The notes beneath the pieces were generated by a model that saw only the letters and a list, made by a program, of their open reading frames with translations, was not told the origin of the DNA and made no database searches. A program made the position numbers and the translations under genes. From Bradyrhizobium cajani (lineage in GTDB: Bacteria > Pseudomonadota > Alphaproteobacteria > Rhizobiales > Xanthobacteraceae), in assembly GCF_009759665.1 (NCBI RefSeq), contig NZ_WQNE01000022.1, positions 83,282-147,281 of the forward strand: a stretch of DNA of 64,000 nucleotides. Reading direction: 5' to 3'. The first letter of the stretch is position 1, and each line of letters opens with the position of its first letter. Positions 16,293-24,659 of this stretch are shown in pieces.

Positions 16293-17075
16293 CTACTCTG
16301 CGGCCAGCCCCGTCATGGCCGCCGCCTCGGCCTCCTTGACGTAGTCGTGCACGACACGGCCGAACGGCAGCGTCAGGTCGGCGATGTAATGGTGCGCGCC
16401 GAGGCAGCGGCGGACCGGGAAATCGGCAACCGGCGCGTTGACATGCGGCACCAGATGCAAACGGCCGGGGCCCATCCACGAGCCCTTCGGCACGATATCA
16501 GTGAGGTTGATCGCGACGAGCTGGCAGACCTCGAGGCGGCCATCGACGCCGGGGATCATCTTCAGATTGATCTGCGTCTTCGACAGCGTGGCGCGGGTGA
16601 GATCGCCGTTGCCGGCCATGCTCTCGTGCTTGTAGCCCATCGTGCCCATGGCGACGAGCTGGCCGGCATATTCCAAGGTACCCGTCAGCGTGTCCTTGAC
16701 GATCTCGAGTTTGGGATGGGCGTATTTCTTGGGAAAGCCCCAGATCTCGCGGCCGGCCGCGATCGGCGGATCGTCGTCCAGATACATCTGTGAAACGAAG
16801 TTGACCTCCTCGCCATTGAGGCGCGCGGGGATGACGAGGCCGGACTCGGTGTAGCTGCCGAAGCCGGAGGAGTCCGGCATCTTGATCCATTCGTAGTGCA
16901 CGATCGGCTGGTCGATCGGCTCCAGCGGCTCGGGCAGACCGGCGCGGATCAGGTCGGGATCGGTCTCGTAGGTGATGACGAGGAATTCGCGGTTGACGAA
17001 ACGATAGGGTCCGGCGGGATAGCTCGGCCCGGCGGCCGGCATGGACGGAAGTCTCAGCACGTCTTCCCTGCGCAT
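16293..17075 (-). CDS. Acetoacetate decarboxylase
   Basis: A 260-residue enzyme that decarboxylates acetoacetate to acetone and CO2 through a lysine Schiff base. The signature segment REIWGFPKKYAHPKLE contains the paired lysines at residues 116-117 that correspond to the catalytic pair of the clostridial enzyme. The length matches the family. The start at 17075 (MRREDVLRLP) is preceded by CAGGAGA; the in-frame codon at 17150 would add 25 atypical residues. It is transcribed divergently from a patatin gene. In related rhizobia this pairing goes with polyhydroxybutyrate turnover, which is an inference here. Confidence 0.93.
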   Translation of the reverse strand: MRREDVLRLPSMPAAGPSYPAGPYRFVNREFLVITYETDPDLIRAGLPEPLEPIDQPIVHYEWIKMPDSSGFGSYTESGLVIPARLNGEEVNFVSQMYLDDDPPIAAGREIWGFPKKYAHPKLEIVKDTLTGTLEYAGQLVAMGTMGYKHESMAGNGDLTRATLSKTQINLKMIPGVDGRLEVCQLVAINLTDIVPKGSWMGPGRLHLVPHVNAPVADFPVRRCLGAHHYIADLTLPFGRVVHDYVKEAEAAAMTGLAAE

Positions 17076-17293
17076 CCTGATCTCCTGTGTGATCTCTGTG
17101 ATGTCCGCCCGGCAGCGTTCGGCTTGATGCAAATTGCTAGCCGCCGTCATTGACTGCGATGTGAAGGATTTCCGTCAGACGCACGACCTGTCGCCATTCC
17201 CGCCGCGGCCATCGTACATGCAGGCGATGCATCGGCGCCGCCCCTGTCATCACGCCGTCACTGCCGGACGCAATCGTTCGAGCCTTGTATTCG

Positions 17294-17343
17294 GAGCATG
17301 ATCCTTTCGGAAAACCGCTACACACTTTTCCGGGATCATGCTC
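17294..17343. repeat. Palindromic repeat (GAGCATGATCC type), copy 1
   Basis: GAGCATGATCC at 17294-17304 pairs with GGATCATGCTC at 17333-17343, and between them lies the characteristic CGGAAAACCGC core. The same core and ends recur at 40701-40743. The element lies in the 284-base gap between acetoacetate decarboxylase and patatin, just before the latter's ribosome site. I see no other feature in that gap. Confidence 0.88.
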
Positions 17344-17359
17344 GGCAGGGAGGCACACC

Positions 17360-18535
17360 ATGGACGCCCGCACGTCGCACCCGAGCCATCAAACCCATCA
17401 GCCTCCGTCGCGAGGCTGGCGGCCCGAGCGCTGCGATCGCGTCGCCCTCGTGCTGCAAGGTGGCGGCGCGCTGGGTGCCTATCAGGCGGGCGTCTACCAG
17501 GCGCTGCACGAGGCCGGCATCGAGCCCGACTGGGTCTGCGGCGTCTCGATCGGCGCGATCAACTCCGCCATCATCGCCGGCAACCGGCCGGAGAAGCGGC
17601 TCGAGAAACTTCAGATCTTCTGGGAGCGCATCACCAACCGCAAGATCTGGCACTACACGCCCGATGGCGACGTCTTCCGTCAGTGGCGCAATTTCACCAG
17701 CGCATGGATGACGTCCGCGCTCGGCCAGCCCGGCTTCTTCACCCCGCACCAGGTCAATCCCTGGCTCAGCCCGGTCGGCGCCAGGACGGCGACGAGCTAT
17801 TACGACACCACCCCGCTCAAGGAGAGCCTGAACGAGCTCGTCGACTTCGACCTCATCAACGAGAAGAAGGTCCGCTTCGCGGTCGGTGCGGTCAACGTGC
17901 TCTCGGGCAACTTCATCTATTTCGACAACGCCCATGACGAGATCGAGCCGGAGCACATCATGGCCTCGGGCGCCCTGCCCCCGGCGCTGCCGATGGTGCG
18001 GATCGGCACCGATCATTTCTGGGACGGCGGCATCGTCTCCAACACCCCGCTCCAGCATCTGCTCGACCAGGAGGACGCGCTCAACTCGCTGGTGTTCCAG
18101 GTCGACCTGTTCAGCGCGCGTGGCGTGCTGCCGCGCTCGATCCAGGACGTGATGGCCCGCCACAAGGACATCATGTATTCCTCGCGCACCCGCCACAACA
18201 CCGACGTCTATCGCCGCACGCACAACCTCAAGGTCCTGCTCTACAAGGCCCTGGCAAAGCTCCCCGACGAGCAGCTGTCCGACGAGGAGCGCGAGCTCAA
18301 GGCCAGCCTCTGCAACATGCCGGAGATCGCGATTCTGCATCTGATCTACCAGCAGAAGGCCTATGAGGGCGACGCCAAGGACCACGAATTCTCGGGCACC
18401 TCGATGCGCGAGCACTGGCAAAGCGGCTACGAGGACACCAAGCGCACGCTGAAGCGTCGCGACTGGATCAAGATGCCGGAGGAAGGCATGGGGCTCGTGG
18501 TGCACGACGTGCACCGGGAGACGGAGAGCGCGTAG
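17360..18535 (+). CDS. Patatin-like phospholipase with DUF3734 tail
   Basis: A 391-residue patatin hydrolase. The glycine-rich oxyanion motif LVLQGGGALGAYQAGVY lies at residues 30-46. The nucleophile serine is residue 63 in the lipase box GVSIGA, and the catalytic aspartate is in FWDGGIVSNTPL. The C-terminal 120 residues resemble the DUF3734 extension found on bacterial patatins linked to polyhydroxyalkanoate or lipid turnover. I start at the ATG at 17360, after an AGGGAGG site; the upstream in-frame extension lies in the palindromic repeat. The real substrate (membrane lipid or polyester) is not determined. Confidence 0.92.
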   Translation: MDARTSHPSHQTHQPPSRGWRPERCDRVALVLQGGGALGAYQAGVYQALHEAGIEPDWVCGVSIGAINSAIIAGNRPEKRLEKLQIFWERITNRKIWHYTPDGDVFRQWRNFTSAWMTSALGQPGFFTPHQVNPWLSPVGARTATSYYDTTPLKESLNELVDFDLINEKKVRFAVGAVNVLSGNFIYFDNAHDEIEPEHIMASGALPPALPMVRIGTDHFWDGGIVSNTPLQHLLDQEDALNSLVFQVDLFSARGVLPRSIQDVMARHKDIMYSSRTRHNTDVYRRTHNLKVLLYKALAKLPDEQLSDEERELKASLCNMPEIAILHLIYQQKAYEGDAKDHEFSGTSMREHWQSGYEDTKRTLKRRDWIKMPEEGMGLVVHDVHRETESA

Positions 18536-18665
18536 CTTTCGGGGCGCTTCAAACAAAAAAGTGCGAAAACAACCCCATGCACAGTAGACGGGGTGTGGCG
18601 GATCAATACCTTAGCGCGTGCGCTGGGACGTTTGACCCGTCGGGCAAAACACTGGCATGACGCCA

Positions 18666-18828
18666 TCATTGGGCATCTGCGCCATCGTTGTGTTCAACTT
18701 GCAGAATGGTCTCCGAGACCTTGCGGCTCCGAAACGCGAACGCTGTCGACATGGGCCACGAAATTATCGCGCACGACGCCCATCTCGCACTGCTCGCCGA
18801 TTTCTCCCGCGACCGCCCTCGGCACGGC
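18666..18828 (-). pseudogene. IclR-family regulator relic with an internal out-of-frame deletion
   Basis: Two separate pieces of an IclR gene are fused here. Bases 18717-18828 match the effector-domain part of the intact IclR gene at 20384-20495 with about nine mismatches over 112 bases by eye. They encode AVAGEIGEQCEMGVVRDNF and then VSEPQGL. Bases 18666-18716 match the 3' end of the same gene less well, encoding SETILQVE and a stop, but in a different frame. About 120 residues are missing between them. No helix-turn-helix remains. The 5' limit is uncertain, because similarity fades before 18850. The rest of the gap 18536-19017 shows no gene; around 18590-18655 there is a low-complexity intergenic stretch. 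Confidence 0.8.
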
Positions 18829-19017
18829 TGCATTTGCGCGCCGCTCTCGCCAATCCGCTGACCTCTCCGCAGCGACCTTCGTCAATGGTGCTGACGGTAA
18901 TTCCCCGGAATTGCTGTTGCGCGTGCGCCGGTCTGGGATGGGCCAGTCAACGCATCCACTTCGAGAACAAGACGACTGCCCCTGCATCCGCATCGTAGTT
19001 TGAGTCTGGAGATGATC

Positions 19018-19443
19018 ATGCGCAACATTGCCTCGGCGATTGCAATCGTGATCTCGTTGAGCGCGCCGGCTTTGGCTCAGAAGGCCGAGATTGAAGCAAA
19101 CAATGCGAAATGGATCGAGATGTTCAACAAGGGAGATTTTTCCGGGATCGCGTCCCTCTACAGTGCCGATGCGATCGCACTCCCGCCCGGCTCCGCGATG
19201 GTGCAGGGGCGACCAGCCATCGAGGTAATGTGGAAAAGCATGGCTGAACAAGTGACCGATCCGAAGCTCACAACGGTGGATGTCAAACCGCTCGGCTCTT
19301 CCGCAGCACGCGAGATCGGCACGTTCATCCTGAAGACCAAGGGATCGACACCGCAGGAGGTGACCGGAAAGTATGTCGTCGTCTGGGAGAAGGTCGCAGA
19401 CGACTGGAAGCTCGCCACCGACATCTGGAATGACGGCAAGTAG
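19018..19443 (+). CDS. Secreted SnoaL/DUF4440-like protein
   Basis: A 141-residue protein with a clear signal peptide (MRNIASAIAIVISLSAPALAQ, cleavage probably after ALA near residue 20). The mature part fits the NTF2-like, DUF4440/SgcJ pattern, with IEANNAKWIEMFNKGDFSGIASLY at its start, GRPAIEVMWKSM in the middle and WKLATDIWNDG at its end. Members of this family are small cone-shaped binding domains of varied function. I start at the ATG at 19018, seven bases after GGAG; ATGs at 19000 and 19012 are in frame but badly spaced. It sits between an IclR relic and another small gene, without a clear operon. Confidence 0.8.
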   Translation: MRNIASAIAIVISLSAPALAQKAEIEANNAKWIEMFNKGDFSGIASLYSADAIALPPGSAMVQGRPAIEVMWKSMAEQVTDPKLTTVDVKPLGSSAAREIGTFILKTKGSTPQEVTGKYVVVWEKVADDWKLATDIWNDGK

Positions 19444-19599
19444 CCGTCTTACGTCCATAGTAGCGCTTGCGCCGGAAGCAGGAGGGATCAAACCGACGCG
19501 CGTGTTCATTCGCCATTGTTATTCAATACGCAGGCGCTATCGTGCGCATGCGGCGCAGCCGCGATGTTCATCCGATAATTCTAGTCATGGGAGAATCGC

Positions 19600-19875
19600 A
19601 TGAAATTCATAACCGCCTGGAGCGTACCTCAAGGCACTTTCAATGCAGCCGTCGCCCGCTTTCTCGAGACCGGCGGCGCACCGCCCGAGGGCGTCAAGAT
19701 GTTGGGTCGTTGGCATGGCATGAATGGACAAGGATTTGCGATCGCTGAATCGAGCGATCCAAAAGCCATGTATCGCTGGCTCGCGCAATGGTCTGACCTG
19801 CTCCCGTTGACCGTCACGCCTTGCCTCGAGGACGGAGACGCGGGCGAGGTGATGGCGTCGCTCCCCAAGCGTTGA
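19600..19875 (+). CDS. DUF3303-family small protein
   Basis: A 91-residue protein of the DUF3303 type, recognised by MKFITAWSVPQGTF, GRWHGMNGQGFAIAE and the end region DLLPLTVTPCLED. The family looks like a ferredoxin-like alpha/beta fold with unknown function. It has a good GGGAGA ribosome site. It probably forms a separate small transcript, closed by the hairpin at 19919-19949. A 14-base tandem repeat begins in its stop codon. Confidence 0.8.
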   Translation: MKFITAWSVPQGTFNAAVARFLETGGAPPEGVKMLGRWHGMNGQGFAIAESSDPKAMYRWLAQWSDLLPLTVTPCLEDGDAGEVMASLPKR

Positions 19876-19910
19876 GCATCAAGCGCAGAGCATCAAGCGT
19901 TGAGCATCAA
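19874..19910. repeat. Tandem 14-base direct repeat
   Basis: Two copies of a unit GAGCATCAAGCGNN (19874-19887 and 19888-19901) are followed by a partial third copy (19902-19910). The array starts within the stop codon of the DUF3303 gene. It looks like a slippage duplication and has no evident function. Confidence 0.75.
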
Positions 19911-19918
19911 TACTCACA

Positions 19919-19949
19919 TCACTGCCGCCGCAGAAACCGGCGGCAGTGA
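19919..19949. terminator. Bidirectional hairpin between convergent genes
   Basis: TCACTGCCGCCG at 19919-19930 and CGGCGGCAGTGA at 19938-19949 form a perfect 12-base-pair stem with a seven-base loop. It lies between the DUF3303 gene and the convergent IclR gene. No T-run follows on either side, so its strength as a terminator is uncertain. Confidence 0.65.
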
Positions 19950-19970
19950 CATGCTCGCCCGTGGTGGCCA

Positions 19971-20765
19971 TCATCGCTCATCAGCGCCCTCGTCCTCCTC
20001 AACCTGCAAAATCGTCTCCGACAGCAGGGCCGCGGCCTTTTGCAGCGGCGGGATGAACCGGTCCAGTTCGGCGAAGCTGACGCGCGCCACCGGGACGGAG
20101 ACGCCCAGGCAAGCGATCAATTCCCGATCCGGTGACAGAATGGGGACAGCACACCCCACCACGCCCTTCACGTATTCTTCGTTGGTCTTGGCCCAGCCGC
20201 GTTGCCGGGTGTCCTCGAGCACCTTCATCAGCGCGTGGATATCGACGACCGTCGTGTCCGTGAATTTGGTCAGGGGCAGCGCGCGGCACAGCTTCGCCCT
20301 GATACGCTCGGGCAGTCTGCTCATGTAGATCTTTCCGGTCGACGTGCAGTGGAGCGGCGCCGCTTCGCCCGGATTGAACTGAAGACCTTGCGGCTCCGAC
20401 ACGCGGACGCTGTCGACATAGGCGACGACATTGTCGCGCACGACGCCGATCTCGCACTGCTCGCCGATTTCTCCCGCGACCGCCCTCAGCACGGCGTGCC
20501 GCCGCGCGGTGCGGAAGGCCGCTCCGATCACGGTAGCGGACAGTGTGACGAGCTGGTTGCCCACGACGTAACGCTTGGTCCCCAACGCCTTTTGAAGCAG
20601 TCCGCGGTCTTCGAGATTTCCGATCAACCTGTGCGCCGTCGGAAGAGGCAGCGACAGCGCCTTTGCGATCTCTGCCGCCGAGACGGCTTTGCGTTGGTCC
20701 GCGACGTGCCGAACGATCGCGAAGGCGCGATCCAATGGCCCGTCCTTCTCATTGCGCTTCGTCAT
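19971..20765 (-). CDS. IclR-family regulator of the adjacent amino-acid operon
   Basis: A 264-residue IclR transcription factor. The winged helix-turn-helix is at residues 12-65, including AVSAAEIAKALSLPLPTAHRLIGNLEDRGLL. The C-terminal effector domain carries the usual GEIGEQCEIGVVRDNVVAYVDSV and HCTSTGKIYMS blocks. I start at the ATG at 20765, after a GGGGA site; a GTG three codons upstream is possible. It is transcribed divergently from the aminotransferase and ABC transporter genes, with an AT-rich 236-base promoter containing a perfect palindrome. It is therefore their likely regulator. A degraded relative of this gene lies at 18666-18828. Confidence 0.92.
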   Translation of the reverse strand: MTKRNEKDGPLDRAFAIVRHVADQRKAVSAAEIAKALSLPLPTAHRLIGNLEDRGLLQKALGTKRYVVGNQLVTLSATVIGAAFRTARRHAVLRAVAGEIGEQCEIGVVRDNVVAYVDSVRVSEPQGLQFNPGEAAPLHCTSTGKIYMSRLPERIRAKLCRALPLTKFTDTTVVDIHALMKVLEDTRQRGWAKTNEEYVKGVVGCAVPILSPDRELIACLGVSVPVARVSFAELDRFIPPLQKAAALLSETILQVEEDEGADER

Positions 20766-20846
20766 TGTCCCCACCGGCCAAAATAGGCAGCGAAATCAAG
20801 ATCAACGCCATATATTATCATTTTTCGGAATAAAACATATTGAAAA

Positions 20847-20866
20847 TCGACAAATTAGTTTGTCGA
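20847..20866. promoter_or_regulatory. Candidate IclR operator
   Basis: TCGACAAA-TTAG-TTTGTCGA is a perfect inverted repeat with 8-base arms and a 4-base spacer. It stands in the AT-rich divergent promoter between the IclR gene (start 20765) and the aminotransferase gene (start 21002). The position and symmetry fit autoregulation plus control of the operon. The base composition of 20800-20880 is markedly more AT-rich than its surroundings, as expected for a promoter. Confidence 0.6.
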
Positions 20867-21001
20867 AATTCTGAAAGCTCATATTCTCAGCGTCGCCGGT
20901 GATTGACCAGAAATTGTGCAATGCAGTCTCGCCGTTCCCAGAATCTCGCTCCGCCGCTTGGCCGAGAGCCAAGTCGGCGGCGCGCCCAACAGGAGATGTG
21001 C

Positions 21002-22162
21002 ATGTCTCGTCACTACGACGTCGACGCGGTGAGGAGGGAATTCCCCGCCGTCGAACGGATGGTCTATCTCGACTCCGGATTTCAAACGCCGCTTGCGCGC
21101 CCGGTAAAGGCTGCGATCGAGCTTTTCCTTCGCGAGGGTATTGAGACGGCCGGACCGAAGAGCGTCTGGCTCGACCGGGTGGAGCGGACCCGCGCCAAGG
21201 TCGCGCGCCTGCTCGGCGTGACCGCGGACGAAATCGCCTTCACGAAGAACACGTCGGAAAGCATGAACATCGCGGCGAACGCACTGCCGCTCCAGGCCGG
21301 CGACAATGTCCTGATGATCCACGGCGATCATCCGAACAACGCCTATGCGTTCCTCAATCTGCAACGGAAGGGCGTCGAAATCCGCTTCATCCCGATGACC
21401 GATGTCGTCGATGCCGAGAGCTTTGCGCCCTTCATCGACGAAAGGACGCGCGCGATCTCGATGTCGCATGTGACCTTCCACGCCGGTCACCGCTTCGACA
21501 TCGAGAGCATCGGCGCGATGTGCGCCAGCGAGAAGCTCTATTTCGTCGTCGACGTGATGCAGGCGATCGGCGTCGTGCCTGTCGACGCGAAGGCGATCGG
21601 CGCCAGCTTCATCGGCTCCGGAAGCCACAAGGGATTGCTGGTTCCGCAAGGGCTCGGGCTGCTCTACTGGGATAAATCCCTTGCAGAGCTCGAGCCGGCC
21701 TATCTGGCCGCTGCGAGCCTCGCCGAGATCCCGGATGATCTCATCGCACGCCCCGACAAAATGGCGCCCTCGCCGGCCGCCAGGCGTTTCGAGCTCGGCA
21801 ACTTCAATCTGCCCGCGGTCCATGCTCTCGGCGCTTCCCTCGACATGATCGAAGAGATCGGGGTGCAGAACATCCAGAACCACTGCTTCGACCTCGGCGA
21901 TCACCTGATCGCGCGTCTGGACGAGCTGGGCGTTCGCCTCGTCGGCCCACGCGATCGACAGCACCGCGCGCCGCACATCTATGTCATCGCCCTGCCCGCA
22001 TCTGACTGGCTCGGCCATTTCGAAGAGAACGGCGTGCGGGTGTCGCCCGAACGGGACGGCATTCGCGTCTCGCTCGGCATGTTCAACACTGTCACCGACA
22101 TCGATCGTCTGATCGATGTCGTTCGCAAGCGAGGGCTCGGACGCCCCTCAGCCGCAGCCTGA
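21002..22162 (+). CDS. Class V aminotransferase (PLP)
   Basis: A 386-residue fold-type I PLP enzyme of the class V group, related to isopenicillin-N epimerase and cysteine-desulfurase-like proteins. The PLP lysine is in GSGSHKGLLVPQGLGLLY (about residue 210). The aspartate that holds the pyridine nitrogen is in LYFVVDVMQAIGVV. There is no desulfurase catalytic cysteine loop that I can recognise near the C-terminus, so transamination or elimination is more likely. I start at the ATG at 21002, six bases after AGGAG; the ATG at 20996 touches it. It heads an operon with an amino-acid ABC transporter, so the imported compound is probably its substrate. Confidence 0.88.
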   Translation: MSRHYDVDAVRREFPAVERMVYLDSGFQTPLARPVKAAIELFLREGIETAGPKSVWLDRVERTRAKVARLLGVTADEIAFTKNTSESMNIAANALPLQAGDNVLMIHGDHPNNAYAFLNLQRKGVEIRFIPMTDVVDAESFAPFIDERTRAISMSHVTFHAGHRFDIESIGAMCASEKLYFVVDVMQAIGVVPVDAKAIGASFIGSGSHKGLLVPQGLGLLYWDKSLAELEPAYLAAASLAEIPDDLIARPDKMAPSPAARRFELGNFNLPAVHALGASLDMIEEIGVQNIQNHCFDLGDHLIARLDELGVRLVGPRDRQHRAPHIYVIALPASDWLGHFEENGVRVSPERDGIRVSLGMFNTVTDIDRLIDVVRKRGLGRPSAAA

Positions 22163-22191
22163 ATTCGTCAACCGATGGGAAGGTGAAAAGC

Positions 22192-23100
22192 ATGAAGAAG
22201 CTCGTTCAGGTGCTGGGACTTCTCCCGGGACTGCTGGTCTCAGGACTGCTGGCCGTCAGTCCAACCCCCTCCGCGGCCGCCGACAGCCCGACGCTGGACA
22301 AGATCAAATCCAGCGGTGCGATCACCATCGGCTACCGTGAGGCGTCGATACCGTTCTCATATCTCGGCCCCGACCAGAAGCCTGTCGGCTTCTCGCTTGA
22401 TCTCTGCGCGGCGATCGTCGATCGCATCAAGGAGGCGCTGAAGCTGCCCAATGTGAAGGTCAACTACACCCCGGTGAACTCCTCGAACCGGATTCCCCTG
22501 ATCCAGAGCGGAACTGTCGACATCGAGTGCGGCGGCACGGCAAACGACAGGAAGCGGCAGGAGCAGGTCTCATTCTCCGTTGCCACGTTCGTCAGCCAGC
22601 CGCGTTGGCTCGTCAAGGCGGATGGTCCGAAGACCGCGGCCGACCTCAAGGGCAAGACCGTCGTCGTGACCCAGGGCTCCAACGCCGTCGGGTTTGCCCA
22701 GGGCGTGAACGCAAAGGAGCAGCTCGGCTTCAACATCGTCCAGGCAAAAGACCATGCCGAGTCGTTTCTGATGCTGACCACCGGGCGCGCCTCGGCCTTC
22801 ATGGAAGACGACATCCTTCTTGCCGGCCTCAAGGCTGCGGCGCCAAATCCCAATGCACTGACGTTCCTGCCGGAGGGATACGCCAAGATCTACTACGGGC
22901 TGATGTTCACCAAGGGTGACGCCGGCTTCAAGGCGCTCGTTGACGACGTCCTGTCCAAGCAGATGGCATCGGGTCAATTCGAGAAGACCTATGTGAAGTG
23001 GTTCAACAGCCCGATTCCGCCGAAGGGCGAAAATCTCGCGTTTCCTCTCTCGGAGACGCTCAAGGACAGGATCGCGCATCCGAGCGACGCCGTCGACTGA
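22192..23100 (+). CDS. Polar amino acid ABC transporter, substrate-binding protein
   Basis: A 302-residue periplasmic binding protein of the GltI/family 3 type. The signal peptide covers about residues 1-28 and ends in AAA. The mature start is SPTLDKIKSSGAITIGYREASIPFSYLGPDQKPVGFSLDLC, the classical amino-acid-binding fold. The segment VVVTQGSNAVGFAQ is close to glutamate/aspartate binding proteins. I start at the ATG at 22192; a GTG nine bases upstream is in frame. The gene lies 29 bases after the aminotransferase and directly before two permease genes. Confidence 0.92.
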   Translation: MKKLVQVLGLLPGLLVSGLLAVSPTPSAAADSPTLDKIKSSGAITIGYREASIPFSYLGPDQKPVGFSLDLCAAIVDRIKEALKLPNVKVNYTPVNSSNRIPLIQSGTVDIECGGTANDRKRQEQVSFSVATFVSQPRWLVKADGPKTAADLKGKTVVVTQGSNAVGFAQGVNAKEQLGFNIVQAKDHAESFLMLTTGRASAFMEDDILLAGLKAAAPNPNALTFLPEGYAKIYYGLMFTKGDAGFKALVDDVLSKQMASGQFEKTYVKWFNSPIPPKGENLAFPLSETLKDRIAHPSDAVD

Positions 23101-23156
23101 CGGCATCGCTCGGCTCTTGCAGGGCAATCCTCGTCCACACTTCCTGGAGGCTCGCG

Positions 23157-23948
23157 ATGTTCGGAGTGCTTTTTGAACAGACGGCGGACGGCCAGCGCTA
23201 TATCGACTGGCTTCTGTCCGGTCTCGGTTGGACCCTGGCTCTGGCCTTCTTCGGTTGGTGGATCGCCTTCGGCATCGGCGTGATCGTCGGCGTCGGCCGC
23301 ACAGTCCAGAATCGCTTCTTCTCGGTCCTGGCCCGGCTCTATGTCGAGATCTTCCGGAACATCCCCGTCCTGGTGCAGATGTTCCTCTGGTACTTCGTTC
23401 TCCCGGAGGTGGTGCCGAGCGCGCTCGGCGATGCCATCAAGCAGATTCCGCCGCCCTGGGCCTCGTTCTTCCCGGCACTTCTTTGCCTGGGACTCTACAC
23501 CGCCGCCCGCATCGCCGAGCAGGTCCGGGCGGGAATCGAAGCGCTCCCACGAGGACAGATCGAGGCCGCGAGCGCCCTCGGCCTCGGCGGCTACCTCACC
23601 TATCGATATGTCATCGTGCCGCAGGCCTTGCGCCTGATCGTGCCGAGCCTCACCAGCGAGGTAATGGGCATCTACAAGAACACCTCCGTCGCTCTCACGA
23701 TCGGCTTGATGGAGCTGACCGCCCAGGCTCGTCAGATCAGCGAGGCCACGTTCCAGACATTCTCGGCATTTGGCGCGGCGACGATCATCTACCTTTGCCT
23801 GGCGCTGATCGCGTACCAAGCCATGACGTTCATCGACAAAGCCGTCCGGATTCCGGGCAGCAGCCCCGTCAAGCTCACTCCTGACCAGGATCTCGCTGCC
23901 GACATGCAGCAAGGCACCCTGCCCGGCGCCATGGAGGCTGTGAAATGA
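23157..23948 (+). CDS. Amino acid ABC transporter permease 1 (GltJ-like)
   Basis: A 263-residue inner-membrane permease. It has about five hydrophobic segments and the HisM-type coupling motif EQVRAGIEALPRGQIEAASALGLGGYLTYRYVIVPQALR near residue 125, where the EAA loop contacts the ATPase. The start at 23157 follows a CTGGAGG site. The gene overlaps the second permease by four bases (ATGA). With GltK- and GltL-like partners it forms one importer for the compound bound by the preceding binding protein. Confidence 0.92.
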   Translation: MFGVLFEQTADGQRYIDWLLSGLGWTLALAFFGWWIAFGIGVIVGVGRTVQNRFFSVLARLYVEIFRNIPVLVQMFLWYFVLPEVVPSALGDAIKQIPPPWASFFPALLCLGLYTAARIAEQVRAGIEALPRGQIEAASALGLGGYLTYRYVIVPQALRLIVPSLTSEVMGIYKNTSVALTIGLMELTAQARQISEATFQTFSAFGAATIIYLCLALIAYQAMTFIDKAVRIPGSSPVKLTPDQDLAADMQQGTLPGAMEAVK

Positions 23949-24637
23949 ACACCCTCGATTTCTCGATTCTCGCACAATCCTGGCCCTATCTCTGGTCGGG
24001 CCTGCTCTTCTCGCTGTCGCTCACGGCCGCCGCATTCGTCATCGGCATGGTTCTCGGCACCGGCCTTGCGCTGGTCCAGCACTTCGAGATTCCCGTGGTG
24101 GCCCAGATTGTCCGCGGCTACGTTGCGGTCATCCGGTCGATCCCGCTGATCCTCGTCCTGTTCTGGTTCTTCTTCCTGGTGCCGATCGTGCTTGGGCACC
24201 TGAGCGGCAACGGGCGCCCGATTCCGATTGGCGCCACCTGGACGGCCTTCATCACCTTCGGATTGTTCGAGGCAGCCTATTACTCCGAGATCATCCGAGT
24301 CGGGCTGCGGGCGGTGAACAAGGGTCAGTTCGAGGCCTGCCAGGCCCTCGCACTGTCCACCTACGACACCTATCGCCATATCGTCCTGCCGCAGGTCCTG
24401 CGCGTCGCCAGTCCGATCATCCTGAGCCAGACCATCATCCTGTTTCAGGACACCTCCCTCGTCTACGTCCTTTCGCTGACGGATCTTCTGGGCGCCGCGT
24501 CGAAGCTCGCACAGCTCAACGGACGGCTCGTCGAAATGTACCTCGTGGTCGCGGTGACATACCTCGCCATCAGCTCCGCGGCGTCCCAGTGCGTCGCAGC
24601 CCTTCGCAAACGATACGCTGTTGCCACATCTCGATAA
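23945..24637 (+). CDS. Amino acid ABC transporter permease 2 (GltK-like)
   Basis: A 230-residue permease with about five membrane segments. The EAA coupling loop reads IIRVGLRAVNKGQFEACQALALSTYDTYRHIVLPQ near residue 115. It overlaps the end of permease 1 by ATGA, so translation is coupled. It pairs with permease 1 as a heterodimer in the inner membrane. Length and topology are normal. Confidence 0.92.
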   Translation: MNTLDFSILAQSWPYLWSGLLFSLSLTAAAFVIGMVLGTGLALVQHFEIPVVAQIVRGYVAVIRSIPLILVLFWFFFLVPIVLGHLSGNGRPIPIGATWTAFITFGLFEAAYYSEIIRVGLRAVNKGQFEACQALALSTYDTYRHIVLPQVLRVASPIILSQTIILFQDTSLVYVLSLTDLLGAASKLAQLNGRLVEMYLVVAVTYLAISSAASQCVAALRKRYAVATSR

Positions 24638-24659
24638 CGCCTCGAATTGGGAGACGATC

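Noticed and set aside
18694..19509. Minus-strand frame of 271 codons that contains part of the IclR similarity.
   Set aside because: Only its end matches IclR, and it runs antisense through the signal-peptide protein gene. It is better explained as a decayed IclR fragment next to unrelated sequence.
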